Positions 1-6,969 of a DNA stretch of 21,978 nucleotides are shown here, one piece after another. The DNA comes from an uncultured Spirochaetia bacterium. Its GTDB lineage: Bacteria > Spirochaetota > UBA4802 > JAGODF01. Made by a program: the position numbers and the translations under genes. The notes under the pieces are model-generated. The model made no database searches. It saw only the letters and a program-made list of their open reading frames with translations, and was not told where the DNA came from. Position 1 is the stretch's first letter. Each line of letters begins with the position of its first letter. The stretch lies in NCBI GenBank assembly GCA_937967705.1, contig CALCJG010000363.1, positions 1 through 21,978 of the forward strand, in the 5' to 3' direction.

Positions 1-264
1 CCTGTCCGAGATCAGTCCAGCATAAACCTTCAACAGACTCGCTGTGGCCTCGGCGATACCCTCAATGATCCCGAGGACCGGCGCAATCAGGGATCCCGCC
101 GATTTCAGGACAAGGCTCATGAAGGCTTGAACCAGGGGGTATATCATCTCGGAAGAGATATCGGTAAAGAAGGATGTTATCCCCAGCAGGATGACATTCC
201 TGCCCAGCGGTTTATCATTCTTTCCGCTGCTCGGCGGCTTGTCATCAATTATTTCTGATTTCAT
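1..264 (-). CDS. MFS transporter, N-terminal part (runs off the left edge)
   Basis: This is the first 88 residues of a gene that continues beyond base 1. The ATG is at 262-264 and is preceded by a good Shine-Dalgarno (AAGAAGG, 9 bases upstream). After a short hydrophilic head of about 22 residues, the first membrane segment carries the phrase SFFTDISSEMIYPL, followed by a G-I-I-E-G-I-A-E-A run and then the K-x-x-x-G-x-x-S-D-R turn between helices 2 and 3. Together these are typical of a bacterial major facilitator superfamily subgroup. It would be an inner-membrane secondary transporter. The substrate cannot be read from this fragment. It is divergent from the next gene at 873. Confidence 0.8.
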   Translation of the reverse strand, partial: MKSEIIDDKPPSSGKNDKPLGRNVILLGITSFFTDISSEMIYPLVQAFMSLVLKSAGSLIAPVLGIIEGIAEATASLLKVYAGLISDR

Positions 265-659
265 GGCGCAATACCTTCTTGTCACAATACTATGAACAGT
301 ATCCAGAAAACCCTTCAGGATATCAGAAACTGAGGATTCCCGGCGCTGCATGATCTCTCTGAGCCATAGAATGCATTTCGTCAAGTGAAATAGGATTCTC
401 CATCACCCGGGAAAATCAAGCTTTTACGACATCTCCCGGTTTAAATTTTCTTTTCCCTATTGTCGATAATCAGAGTGATGTGTAGAGGAGATTTCGATTT
501 ATCGTAATATAATAATGTGGCCTCCCATGGACATCAGAGTAAGAATATCAAACATCGAGGGGAGGCAGCGGGGATATTCTGAAACGGACGATACCGGACT
601 AGTTTGCCATCCAACCGGACATCTCAAGGAGACCCTTGCCGCGCATTGTAATTTTTAAC

Positions 660-688
660 TTGACAGAGTTCAATTATCATTCAATCAT
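660..688 (+). promoter_or_regulatory. Candidate sigma-70-type promoter
   Basis: A consensus -35 TTGACA (660-665) is followed after 17 bases by AATCAT (683-688, four of six matches to TATAAT). It would give a leader of about 180 bases for the gene at 873. An alternative is TTTACA (724-729), 16 bases, TATTAA (746-751). Both are by eye only. Confidence 0.35.
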
Positions 689-732
689 CATTATTGTTGC
701 CTATTGAGTCCCGATTCATGGTTTTTACAGGC

Positions 733-751
733 TTAATAAACGGGTTATTAA
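733..751. repeat. Perfect AT-rich dyad, possible operator
   Basis: TTAATAA (733-739), a 5-base centre, then TTATTAA (745-751). It overlaps the alternative promoter at 724-751, which is a typical position for a repressor site, but no regulator is encoded nearby in the window. AT-rich dyads can also arise by chance. Confidence 0.3.
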
Positions 752-834
752 CGTTTTAACGGAACTTCCCCCGGGTATCACCAAAGTGAAACCCGAGGAT
801 TAAGGGGAAGGGATCAAAATAGAAAGACAGGTTA

Positions 835-866
835 TCCCCGATTTCCCTTCCGTCAACAATCGGGGA
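835..866 (+). promoter_or_regulatory. Hairpin covering the ribosome-binding site of the gene at 873
   Basis: TCCCCGATT (835-843) pairs perfectly with AATCGGGGA (858-866) around a 14-base loop. The 3' arm contains GGGGA, the only Shine-Dalgarno-like sequence at a suitable distance (6 bases) from the GTG at 873. If the stem forms in the mRNA it would hide the ribosome-binding site. A second, imperfect hairpin lies just upstream at 769-798 (CGGGT/ACCCG with an inner CAC/GTG). Confidence 0.4.
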
Positions 867-872
867 CCTTCA

Positions 873-1835
873 GTGGATGACAGAATGCATATATTCAAAG
901 GTCGATTTAAATCGAATTCTCTCAGCCTCTATGGCATATTTTTGATCATCTTCAACAAGAATGGAGATGTAGACAGCTACAATACCGTAGTCTCCACATT
1001 TTCCAATGTTTACGAACTGGAGCCGCACAGCAGCTGGGAAAAATATGAAGAGATGATCCTCGACCTTAAATGGCGCGGGAACAACAACGTAAGCATGACC
1101 TCCTCCCTGATGGATCAGTTGAGTAAATTCGCCAAGGAAGATAATCTCCAATCTCAGCTGTTCAGCTATATTAATGATTACGACTACACCAATGCCGAAG
1201 GCATGCTTTACGATTTTGTCAACCGGATCATTCATGATAAAAACCTGATCCTTGAAACTACCATACAGGAGATAACCCCCGAAGAATTCCAGGAAACCAA
1301 GGACCAGCGGGGGAAATCCCAGGAAACCAGGGGTACCGCAAGATCTCTGGAGGATGGCGCTGTCATCCTCCCCATCGAACCCGTTTTAGCCCCCGTCAAG
1401 GGTAAGCCCATTTATGAACTGAAAGTCGGCGACAAGATCATGGCTAAAATCATCGCCAGTTCCGACAGGGCCAACTACTTCATTGATCTTCTGGACCTCC
1501 GGGAGGGAAAATCCGTTAAATCCCTCCCCTGCGAGGTGATCGATATCAAATCCTCCGGGAGAAACACGCCGATAGAAATTCTAACACAGATAGGCCCCGG
1601 TATTTACGGAAAATGCGATGAAGAGGAAAAACAGGTAAAACTCCGGGTTTATGACCCCATCACGGACGGCCCCATAAATAAATCTAAGATCGATCCCAAG
1701 AAGATCGCGGAGAAATCTGACCGGGAATCGACCCCGGCGGGAGCAGGTTTTTCCAGGGGAACCTATCTGGTTATTGCCCTCTTTGCCGTGCTTCTCATGA
1801 TTTTCATCCTGCTCATATACATCAGCATTTTTTAA
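873..1835 (+). CDS. Unrecognised protein with C-terminal membrane anchor
   Basis: 320 residues; function not recognised. The chosen start is GTG at 873, because GGGGA lies 6 bases upstream; ATG at 885 is the alternative but has no Shine-Dalgarno at a good distance. There is no signal peptide. Residues 1-130 look like a mixed alpha/beta globular domain, 131-160 is a polar linker rich in E, T, Q and K, and 165-262 is a second, beta-rich domain (GKPIYELKVGDKI near 177-189). Residues 263-295 form a charged linker. Residues 297-320 are one hydrophobic helix ending at the C-terminus, so the protein is probably tail-anchored in the inner membrane with both domains in the cytoplasm. It may belong to an uncharacterised DUF family known from spirochaetes, but I cannot confirm that. 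It appears to be transcribed alone. Confidence 0.75.
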   Translation: MDDRMHIFKGRFKSNSLSLYGIFLIIFNKNGDVDSYNTVVSTFSNVYELEPHSSWEKYEEMILDLKWRGNNNVSMTSSLMDQLSKFAKEDNLQSQLFSYINDYDYTNAEGMLYDFVNRIIHDKNLILETTIQEITPEEFQETKDQRGKSQETRGTARSLEDGAVILPIEPVLAPVKGKPIYELKVGDKIMAKIIASSDRANYFIDLLDLREGKSVKSLPCEVIDIKSSGRNTPIEILTQIGPGIYGKCDEEEKQVKLRVYDPITDGPINKSKIDPKKIAEKSDRESTPAGAGFSRGTYLVIALFAVLLMIFILLIYISIF

Positions 1836-1979
1836 TCCCCGGATCCGAGAGAAAAGCCCTTTTGCATTACTGGACATTCCTCCAGAAAAGTTGTTTACAA
1901 ATCCTTCCCCCCCTTGTCTATTAACATAAAGCTGTATTATCCAGAAACCATGGGAGCACCGGATAAAGGACTTCTCTCC

Positions 1980-2008
1980 TTATCAAAAAGACATCTTGAA
2001 CCGATAAT
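1980..2008 (+). promoter_or_regulatory. Candidate promoter of the small ORF-glutamine synthetase operon
   Basis: TTATCA (1980-1985, four of six), 17 bases, then GATAAT (2003-2008, five of six). A perfect TATAAT also occurs at 2008-2013 but has no -35 partner. Transcription would start near 2015, about 30 bases before the small ORF. The -10 lies between the two arms of the inverted repeat at 1994-2026. Confidence 0.4.
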
Positions 2009-2026
2009 ATAATTGGGTGTTCAAGA
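1994..2026. repeat. 8-bp inverted repeat flanking the likely -10 box (putative operator)
   Basis: TCTTGAAC (1994-2001) and GTTCAAGA (2019-2026) are perfect reverse complements separated by 17 bases, with GATAAT/TATAAT between them. The repeat centres are 25 bp apart, so the arms lie on roughly similar faces of the helix. A dimeric repressor bound here would cover the -10. The same arms could also form an RNA hairpin if transcription starts upstream. Confidence 0.45.
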
Positions 2027-2046
2027 CAGAAAAAAGGAGGCGAGCC

Positions 2047-2175
2047 ATGTTTTATCTCCTGCTGAGACTGCTCCATGAGGAAATGAGGAGCGGTAAAATA
2101 TCCCAAATGGAATACATGAGGGCTGTTACGAGGATTGCCGAATTCCATGGTTTCAAAAGAAATGGAATCAGGTAA
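2047..2175 (+). CDS. Small protein of 42 residues upstream of and coupled to the glutamine synthetase-like gene
   Basis: An ATG ORF too short for usual gene lists. It has one of the best ribosome-binding sites in the window: AAGGAGG (2034-2040), 6 bases from the ATG. Its TAA (2173-2175) is directly followed by the ATG of the next gene, which has only a poor Shine-Dalgarno of its own, so translation of the enzyme is probably coupled to it. The product starts MFYLLLRLLHEEMRSGKIS and is two amphipathic, mostly helical segments joined by a G-K-I-S turn, then a basic tail (FKRNGIR). The pattern L-x-x-L-x(5)-G-K-I-S-x-x-E-Y recalls short SHOCT-like helical hairpins, but this is only a resemblance. 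It could be a leader peptide or a small partner of the enzyme. No family is recognised. Confidence 0.65.
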   Translation: MFYLLLRLLHEEMRSGKISQMEYMRAVTRIAEFHGFKRNGIR

Positions 2176-3501
2176 ATGGATCACGATAAGGAATTTGTTC
2201 TAAAATTAGCTCACAACAACAATGTCAAGTTCATACGGTTATGGTTTACGGACATTCTGGGTTTCCTGAAGAGTTATGCCATCACCATCGATGAACTCGA
2301 AGATGCCCTCATAGAAGGGGTCCGGTTTGACGGTTCAACGATGAACGGGTTTATCCGTTCCGATGAGAAAGAGATGATCGCCATGCCTGATCCCGCCACG
2401 TTCAAGCTGCTTCCCTGGCGTCCCAAAGAAGATTCCGTAGCACGCATGTTCTGCGACATCTATACCACAGATATGAAACCCTTTGAGGGGGATTCCCGTT
2501 ATATCCTGAAAAAAAATCTCCAGAAAGCTGCAGAAAAAGGCTACACCTTCTATACAGGTCCTGAAATCGAGTTCTTCTTCTTCAAAAACTACAACAGCCC
2601 TGAAATCCTCGATCGGGGCCGGTATTTCGATCTGACCCCCCTTGATGTAGCCAGCGATTATCGTCGTCAGGCCATACTCATGCTCGAAGATATGGGAGTA
2701 GGCGTCATTTCAGCCCATCACGAGGGTGCCAACAGCCAGCACGAGATCGACCTCCGACACGAAGATGCCCTGGCAACCGCGGATAATATCATGACTCTCC
2801 GCCTCATTGTGAAGGAAATCGGCTTTTTGAACAATATCTACGCATCCTTTATGCCCAAACCCTTGTCCGACCAGAACGGATCGGGCATGCACATCCACCA
2901 GTCCCTCTTCAAGGATGAGGAGAATATCTTTTTTGATCAGAGCAAACCCTATTTTCTTTCCGACGTGGGCAAGCAGTACATAGCGGGACTTCTGCGACAT
3001 TGCCATGAATTCTTTGCCATAACCAATCAGTGGATCAACTCCTACAAAAGACTTCAGTTCGGTTTTGAAGCATCCACTCATATTTCCTGGGGCCTGGGAG
3101 GGCATACAGAACTGGTCCGCATACCTCAATGCAAGGCGAGCAAGCCGAATTCCATGCGTGTTGAAATTAAGAATCCGGATTCGGCCTGCAATCCCTATCT
3201 TGTATTTTCCGCCCTTCTGGCCAGCGGTCTCAAAGGCATTGAAGAGCAGTACGAGCTGAACGAGCCCATCAAACTGCTCCATTCCATCAGGAGCCGGGAA
3301 GACCTGAAAAATCTCGGCTTGGAACCCCTGCCCATGCAGCTCAATGAAGCCATAGGTCATCTGGAAAGGAGCGATCTGATGAAGGAAACCCTGGGAAGTT
3401 TCATCCATGAGAAGTTTATCGAAAACAAACTGCTGGAAATCGATCGATATAATTCTCATATTACGGATTATGAGATATCCGAGTATCTCCCGATCCTCTG
3501 A
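2176..3501 (+). CDS. Glutamine synthetase type I family (possibly atypical)
   Basis: 441 residues, the length of the GSI-alpha group (Bacillus type, without the 25-residue insert). Family landmarks are present: FTDILG (24-29), RFDGS (50-54; D52 aligns with the ammonium-site D50 of the E. coli enzyme), metal ligands in GPEIEF (128-133) and HHE (181-183), NGSGMH (234-239), NSYKRL (288-293), flap glutamate E298, and RVE (328-330). There is no adenylylation tyrosine context, so control by adenylylation is unlikely. The loop that normally reads NRSxxxRIP reads GHTELVRIP here, so the arginine equivalent to E. coli R339 is H310, while R344 (R315) and R359 (R328) are kept. The family normally makes glutamine from glutamate, ammonia and ATP in the cytoplasm. 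A related gamma-glutamyl ligase is possible here. It follows the 42-residue ORF with no gap and precedes an oxidoreductase by 24 bases. Confidence 0.85.
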   Translation: MDHDKEFVLKLAHNNNVKFIRLWFTDILGFLKSYAITIDELEDALIEGVRFDGSTMNGFIRSDEKEMIAMPDPATFKLLPWRPKEDSVARMFCDIYTTDMKPFEGDSRYILKKNLQKAAEKGYTFYTGPEIEFFFFKNYNSPEILDRGRYFDLTPLDVASDYRRQAILMLEDMGVGVISAHHEGANSQHEIDLRHEDALATADNIMTLRLIVKEIGFLNNIYASFMPKPLSDQNGSGMHIHQSLFKDEENIFFDQSKPYFLSDVGKQYIAGLLRHCHEFFAITNQWINSYKRLQFGFEASTHISWGLGGHTELVRIPQCKASKPNSMRVEIKNPDSACNPYLVFSALLASGLKGIEEQYELNEPIKLLHSIRSREDLKNLGLEPLPMQLNEAIGHLERSDLMKETLGSFIHEKFIENKLLEIDRYNSHITDYEISEYLPIL

Positions 3502-3525
3502 TACCCGGAAAGCCAAGCTGTTGAA

Positions 3526-4617
3526 ATGAGCATTTCCAGACAGGGACCCAAGACTGCTCTCATCGGGTGCGGGAGAATAGGTTTTCTCCTCGAAAATGAT
3601 CCCCTGAGGTACAAACCCTGCACTCATTACGGCGGCGCAATGGCGGCGGGGTTGAAGATTCACCTTGCCTGTGACATCCTTCAAGAACGCCTGAAGCTCT
3701 TTGGGCAGACCGCTAACCTGAAAGACGAAGCCCTTTATACTGACTACGGCACCATGCTCCGCCAGCTGCGCCCGGAAACGGTCATAATAGCTACATGGAC
3801 GGAATCACACGCGGATATAGGAATCTGTGCAGCGGAAAACGGGGCAAGGGTTATCATCTGCGAAAAACCTCTGGCCTCCAACCTACAGGAGGCTTCCAGG
3901 CTTCTGAAGGTCTGCAATCAAAGAGGGGTACGCCTGATAATCAATCATGAGAGACGGTACGACCACCGCTACAATACCGCGAAGAGACTCATCGATCGGG
4001 GAAAAATTGGAACCATCAAGACCGTTCACGCTTCCATCCTCTCCCACGGCTACAGAGGACCATCTCACCCCGGGGAAGGCGGAGGCCCCCTTATGCATGA
4101 CGGAACTCATATGGCGGACATTCTGAGATTCTTCCTGGGACCTATAATTTCTGTGCAGGGGGAATTTCAACGGCAGAACCGCCGAAGAGGTTATGAGGAC
4201 AGGGCCACAGCCTGGCTCAAAACAGCAGGGGGTGTCGATATCTTCCTCGAAGCGGGCGGCAATCGCCACTATTTTCTTTTCGAGCTGAGGATATCCGGAA
4301 CGGAAGGTGCCATCACAATAGGCAACGGATACGAGAGTCTTTTCCTCAGTCAAAAATCGACATTATATACAAATTTCCGGGATCTGAAGGCGCATCCGTT
4401 CCCGTCGACGAAAGGAGAAAGCTGCTTTACCAGAGAATACCGGGAGGTTAAAAAACTTCTGAAAGATGAAACCCTGCCCATAACATCGGAAGGACTCGAT
4501 GGCTACAAGGCCATCGAACTAATCCACGCCATATATCTTTCCTCGTATATAAGAAAAAGGGTTGATTTACCGTTAAAACCTGATAGTATTGACTTAAATA
4601 AAATATTCAATCTCTGA
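3526..4617 (+). CDS. Gfo/Idh/MocA family NAD(P)-dependent oxidoreductase
   Basis: 363 residues. An N-terminal Rossmann fold has the dinucleotide motif G-C-G-R-I-G (14-19) and the family signature C-E-K-P-L (112-116), with the EKP lysine that contacts cofactor and substrate. The C-terminal alpha/beta domain has HDGTHMADILRFFLG (191-205), matching the H/D-containing active-site helix of the family. Members oxidise or reduce sugars, inositols and similar polyols. The substrate cannot be predicted. The start at 3526 has only a distant GGAAAG upstream and probably depends on the preceding gene, 24 bases away, so the two are likely one transcript. Whether it works with the glutamine synthetase-like enzyme, for example on an amino-sugar or inositol derivative, is unknown. 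Confidence 0.85.
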   Translation: MSISRQGPKTALIGCGRIGFLLENDPLRYKPCTHYGGAMAAGLKIHLACDILQERLKLFGQTANLKDEALYTDYGTMLRQLRPETVIIATWTESHADIGICAAENGARVIICEKPLASNLQEASRLLKVCNQRGVRLIINHERRYDHRYNTAKRLIDRGKIGTIKTVHASILSHGYRGPSHPGEGGGPLMHDGTHMADILRFFLGPIISVQGEFQRQNRRRGYEDRATAWLKTAGGVDIFLEAGGNRHYFLFELRISGTEGAITIGNGYESLFLSQKSTLYTNFRDLKAHPFPSTKGESCFTREYREVKKLLKDETLPITSEGLDGYKAIELIHAIYLSSYIRKRVDLPLKPDSIDLNKIFNL

Positions 4618-4699
4618 ATCATCCCATAATATTGAGTCGCCAATAAAAAGAACCATTATTCGCTGAAATCAGTCTATGTCATTGGAGAGCGGAAGAATC

Positions 4700-5041
4700 A
4701 TGGATATTACTGTGAACAAGGTAAACAATGAGCTGGTTATACTCAAAATAATCGGCCGGTTCAACATTGAAGAAGTATCCCGCTATGAAAGCAAGATTGA
4801 TGAGTTCATTGGTCTTAAAACCCGTTACATCGCTCTGGACATGTCGGAAATGAAATACATCGATTCATCGGGTATTGGCTCCCTGATCAAATCCATGAAC
4901 ATGACCAAGAACGAGGGTTTGGAACTGATCCTTCTCGACATGGAGCCGGAAATCCTGAATATTTTCAAGCTTGCCTACCTGGATAAGTTTTTTACCATAC
5001 AAAGGCGGGATGAATTCATGAAAAGTTATATCAAGAAATAG
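4700..5041 (+). CDS. STAS-domain anti-sigma factor antagonist (SpoIIAA/RsbV type)
   Basis: 113 residues from the ATG at 4700, which has GGAGAG and GGAAG just upstream; an in-frame ATG at 4676 has no Shine-Dalgarno and would add 8 residues. The whole protein is one STAS domain: a beta-strand start (MDITVNKVNNELVILKIIG), then YIALDMSEMKYIDSSGIGSL around residues 43-62. The D-S-S-G serines (56/57) include the residue phosphorylated by the partner kinase/anti-sigma factor in this family. Such proteins free a sigma factor, or act in a partner-switching pathway, when unphosphorylated. No anti-sigma kinase, phosphatase or sigma factor is in the window. It converges with ribE, 32 bases away. Confidence 0.9.
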   Translation: MDITVNKVNNELVILKIIGRFNIEEVSRYESKIDEFIGLKTRYIALDMSEMKYIDSSGIGSLIKSMNMTKNEGLELILLDMEPEILNIFKLAYLDKFFTIQRRDEFMKSYIKK

Positions 5042-5073
5042 CCATTTCCGAAGGGGACCCTGCACCTCCCGGG

Positions 5074-5730
5074 TCAGGATAAATACCCCTCCTCCATCAG
5101 TTTGAGCTTCAAGTCGCGGTCCTTGGAATTCCCATCCCCCCCGCCCTTATCCAGCATCCTCTCGACATACTTCGCAAGGACATCCACCTCCAGGTTCAAC
5201 TTGTCTCCCTGTTTCCTGGAGTCAAGGGTTGTTTTCGTAATCGTCTCAGGAATTATATAGATTGTGAATCCGTTCTTATCCGCAGATACGACGGTGAGGG
5301 AGATCCCGTCAACCGCAACGGATCCTTTGGGAACCAGATATTTCATAATGCGAGGATCCGCGGATATCCTGTACTCGACACCAGTCCGTTCCCTGGAAAT
5401 TTTTTCGATGACCCCTATTCCGTCCACGTGTCCCTGCACGATATGTCCCCCCAGGCGTGAGCTCAGGGTCAGAGCCCTTTCCAGATTAATAAATCGCCCC
5501 GGGCGGAATTCGCCCAGCGTCGTTACCGCACAGGTAATGCGGGAGGCAAATACAGTGAAGGAGCCTTGGCCCAGACGGGTTACGGTCTGGCAGGCACCAT
5601 CAACAGCAACGGAATCCCCAACACTCAGGCCCTCCATAACTCGGGAAGCCTTTATGCTGATCTGGCTACCCTCTCCCGATGCCTCAATTCTTTCAACCGT
5701 CCCGATTTCCTCGATTAATCCGGTAAACAC
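5074..5730 (-). CDS. ribE: Riboflavin synthase, alpha chain
   Basis: 218 residues. It turns two molecules of 6,7-dimethyl-8-ribityllumazine into riboflavin plus the pyrimidinedione that is recycled by lumazine synthase. The protein starts with the family hallmark MFTGLIEEIG and consists of two similar lumazine-binding barrels, about residues 1-95 and 96-190; the second opens with the HIVQGHVDGIG phrase. The C-terminal 25 residues (after the VDVLAKYVERML helix) are a charged tail. The start codon is GTG with GAGAGG 5 bases upstream. It lies 9 bases after ribD, so the two are co-translated or at least co-transcribed. The bases between its stop and the convergent STAS gene hold only a weak GACCC/GGGTC stem, so no clear terminator is seen. 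No ribA, ribB or ribH is in the window. Confidence 0.95.
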   Translation of the reverse strand: MFTGLIEEIGTVERIEASGEGSQISIKASRVMEGLSVGDSVAVDGACQTVTRLGQGSFTVFASRITCAVTTLGEFRPGRFINLERALTLSSRLGGHIVQGHVDGIGVIEKISRERTGVEYRISADPRIMKYLVPKGSVAVDGISLTVVSADKNGFTIYIIPETITKTTLDSRKQGDKLNLEVDVLAKYVERMLDKGGGDGNSKDRDLKLKLMEEGYLS

Positions 5731-5739
5731 GCTAACCTC

Positions 5740-6969
5740 TCACACCCTTTCAATGTGGTAGGACTCCCGGTAGCCGTTGAAGACAATCTCATCCCTCAAC
5801 AACACCGAGGAGACATCCTGCAGGCGAAGGGAGTCCCCGATCTTCTCAAAGCCCTTTCCCTCCAGGGGAGCCTGGCCGTTCCCCAAAATCCGGGGGGTGA
5901 TGAAATAGAGATACTGATCTATTTCACCGGCATCCAGAAAGCTTCCTGCCAGCCTGCCACCGCCCTCCAGGAGAATGGTCAGACAACCACGTTCACGCAG
6001 CAACGCCAGCATCTCCCAGACCTGATCCTGACGGGATAGGGCCGTCAATATGTGAAGTCGGTTCTTTTCCAGCAGGATGTCCAGTGTTTCCTTATCCTCG
6101 CAGCGATATCGAGCTTCCCATTCCCTGGAAGTGGCAAATATGATATAATTCTCATCCTTAAAAAGAGGGGCGGTCAAGTCAATTTTATCAGCAAGCCCGG
6201 CCACCACCCGCAGGGGATCTCCCCCTTTCAAGAGATCTCCGGAAAAGAGTTTGCTCAAAAAAAAGTTCTCGTATCCGGAAAAATGGCCTTTTAATTCGTC
6301 GTAGTATCCCCTGACGTTATCGGGGAAGGAATCGAGTCTCACATTCAGGGAAGGGTTGTCCCTTACGAAGGTCGTTTTGCCCACTAAAACGGCATCCACC
6401 AGGCAGCGCAGCCTATGCACGGCAAAGCGGGCGTATTCCGAGGAGATCCACCTGGAATCTCCGGTCGAGGATGCGATACGTCCATCCAGGGTCGAAGCCG
6501 TTTTGTGTATAACGAAAGGACGCCGCCGAACGATATACTTACGGAACGGCCTCAGGAGGTCCACCGCAGCCTGGCTCCATCGCTCCATGATCTCCACTTC
6601 AACCCCACCCTCCCGAAGGGCTGTCAACCCCTTACCTGCCACGAGGCTGTTGGGATCCAGCACCGGAATACAAACCCGCCTGATGCCTGCCCGGATAATG
6701 GCTTCCGTGCAGGGCGGCGTTTTGCCGTAATGACAGCAGGGTTCTAAACTCACGTAGAGATCCGCTCCCCGGGGGTCCTCCCGGCAATTTTTCAGTGCGT
6801 TAATCTCGGCATGATTCCCTCCGCAGGGATCGGTCTGCCCTGTGGCGATGATTTCCTCCCCTTTCACAAGAACAGCCCCCACGGAGGGATTGGGCGAGGT
6901 GCTGCCGATACCCTGGAAGGCAAGGTCCAGGGCCAGGGCCATGGCTTTATCTCTGTTTTCCTGGGCCAT
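5740..6969 (-). CDS. ribD: Bifunctional riboflavin biosynthesis protein RibD (deaminase/reductase)
   Basis: 409 residues, about 40 longer than usual. The N-terminal deaminase domain (1-145) has the zinc-site residues H53 and E55 in HAE, and C78 and C87 in PCCHYGKTPPC. The C-terminal reductase domain (150-409) has KTASTLDGRIA (156-166), DAVLVGKTTFVRDNPSLNVRL (192-212) and LLEGGG (333-338). It carries out the second and third steps of riboflavin synthesis on the GTP-derived pyrimidine. The extra length is an insertion of about 38 residues (213-250) between NPSLNVRL and DPLRVV. The ATG at 6967-6969 overlaps the end of the upstream gene by 23 bases and has no strong Shine-Dalgarno, pointing to translational coupling. 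No FMN riboswitch precedes it, since it sits inside the secDF operon. Confidence 0.95.
   Translation of the reverse strand: MAQENRDKAMALALDLAFQGIGSTSPNPSVGAVLVKGEEIIATGQTDPCGGNHAEINALKNCREDPRGADLYVSLEPCCHYGKTPPCTEAIIRAGIRRVCIPVLDPNSLVAGKGLTALREGGVEVEIMERWSQAAVDLLRPFRKYIVRRRPFVIHKTASTLDGRIASSTGDSRWISSEYARFAVHRLRCLVDAVLVGKTTFVRDNPSLNVRLDSFPDNVRGYYDELKGHFSGYENFFLSKLFSGDLLKGGDPLRVVAGLADKIDLTAPLFKDENYIIFATSREWEARYRCEDKETLDILLEKNRLHILTALSRQDQVWEMLALLRERGCLTILLEGGGRLAGSFLDAGEIDQYLYFITPRILGNGQAPLEGKGFEKIGDSLRLQDVSSVLLRDEIVFNGYRESYHIERV

Larger units (their letters stand above)
265..872. other. 608-base divergent intergenic region
   Basis: This gap lies between the leftward transporter and the rightward gene at 873. 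I find no convincing gene in it. It holds a candidate plus-strand promoter (660-688), a second weaker one (724-751) overlapping a perfect 7+5+7 AT-rich dyad (733-751), and two hairpins closer to the downstream gene (769-798 and 835-866). A 7-bp inverted repeat, GCCTCCC/GGGAGGC, spans 520-566 with a long 33-base loop. A 43-codon ATG ORF at 527-658 has no ribosome-binding site and is not annotated as a gene. Confidence 0.5.
1836..2046. other. 211-base intergenic region upstream of the glutamine synthetase operon
   Basis: It contains no terminator with a T tract after the gene at 873. A weak promoter-like pair is TTGTCT (1914-1919), 15 bases, TATTAT (1935-1940). A better pair at 1980-2008 sits within a dyad (1994-2026). 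An excellent Shine-Dalgarno at 2034-2040 belongs to the small ORF that follows. Confidence 0.5.

Noticed and set aside
527..658. A 43-codon ORF in the left intergenic region
   Set aside because: No Shine-Dalgarno precedes the ATG, and the peptide has no domain, signal or cysteine pattern.
5056..5075. Bidirectional terminator between the STAS gene and ribE
   Set aside because: Only a 5-bp GACCC/GGGTC stem with a 10-base loop and no T run on either strand; it also overlaps the ribE stop codon.
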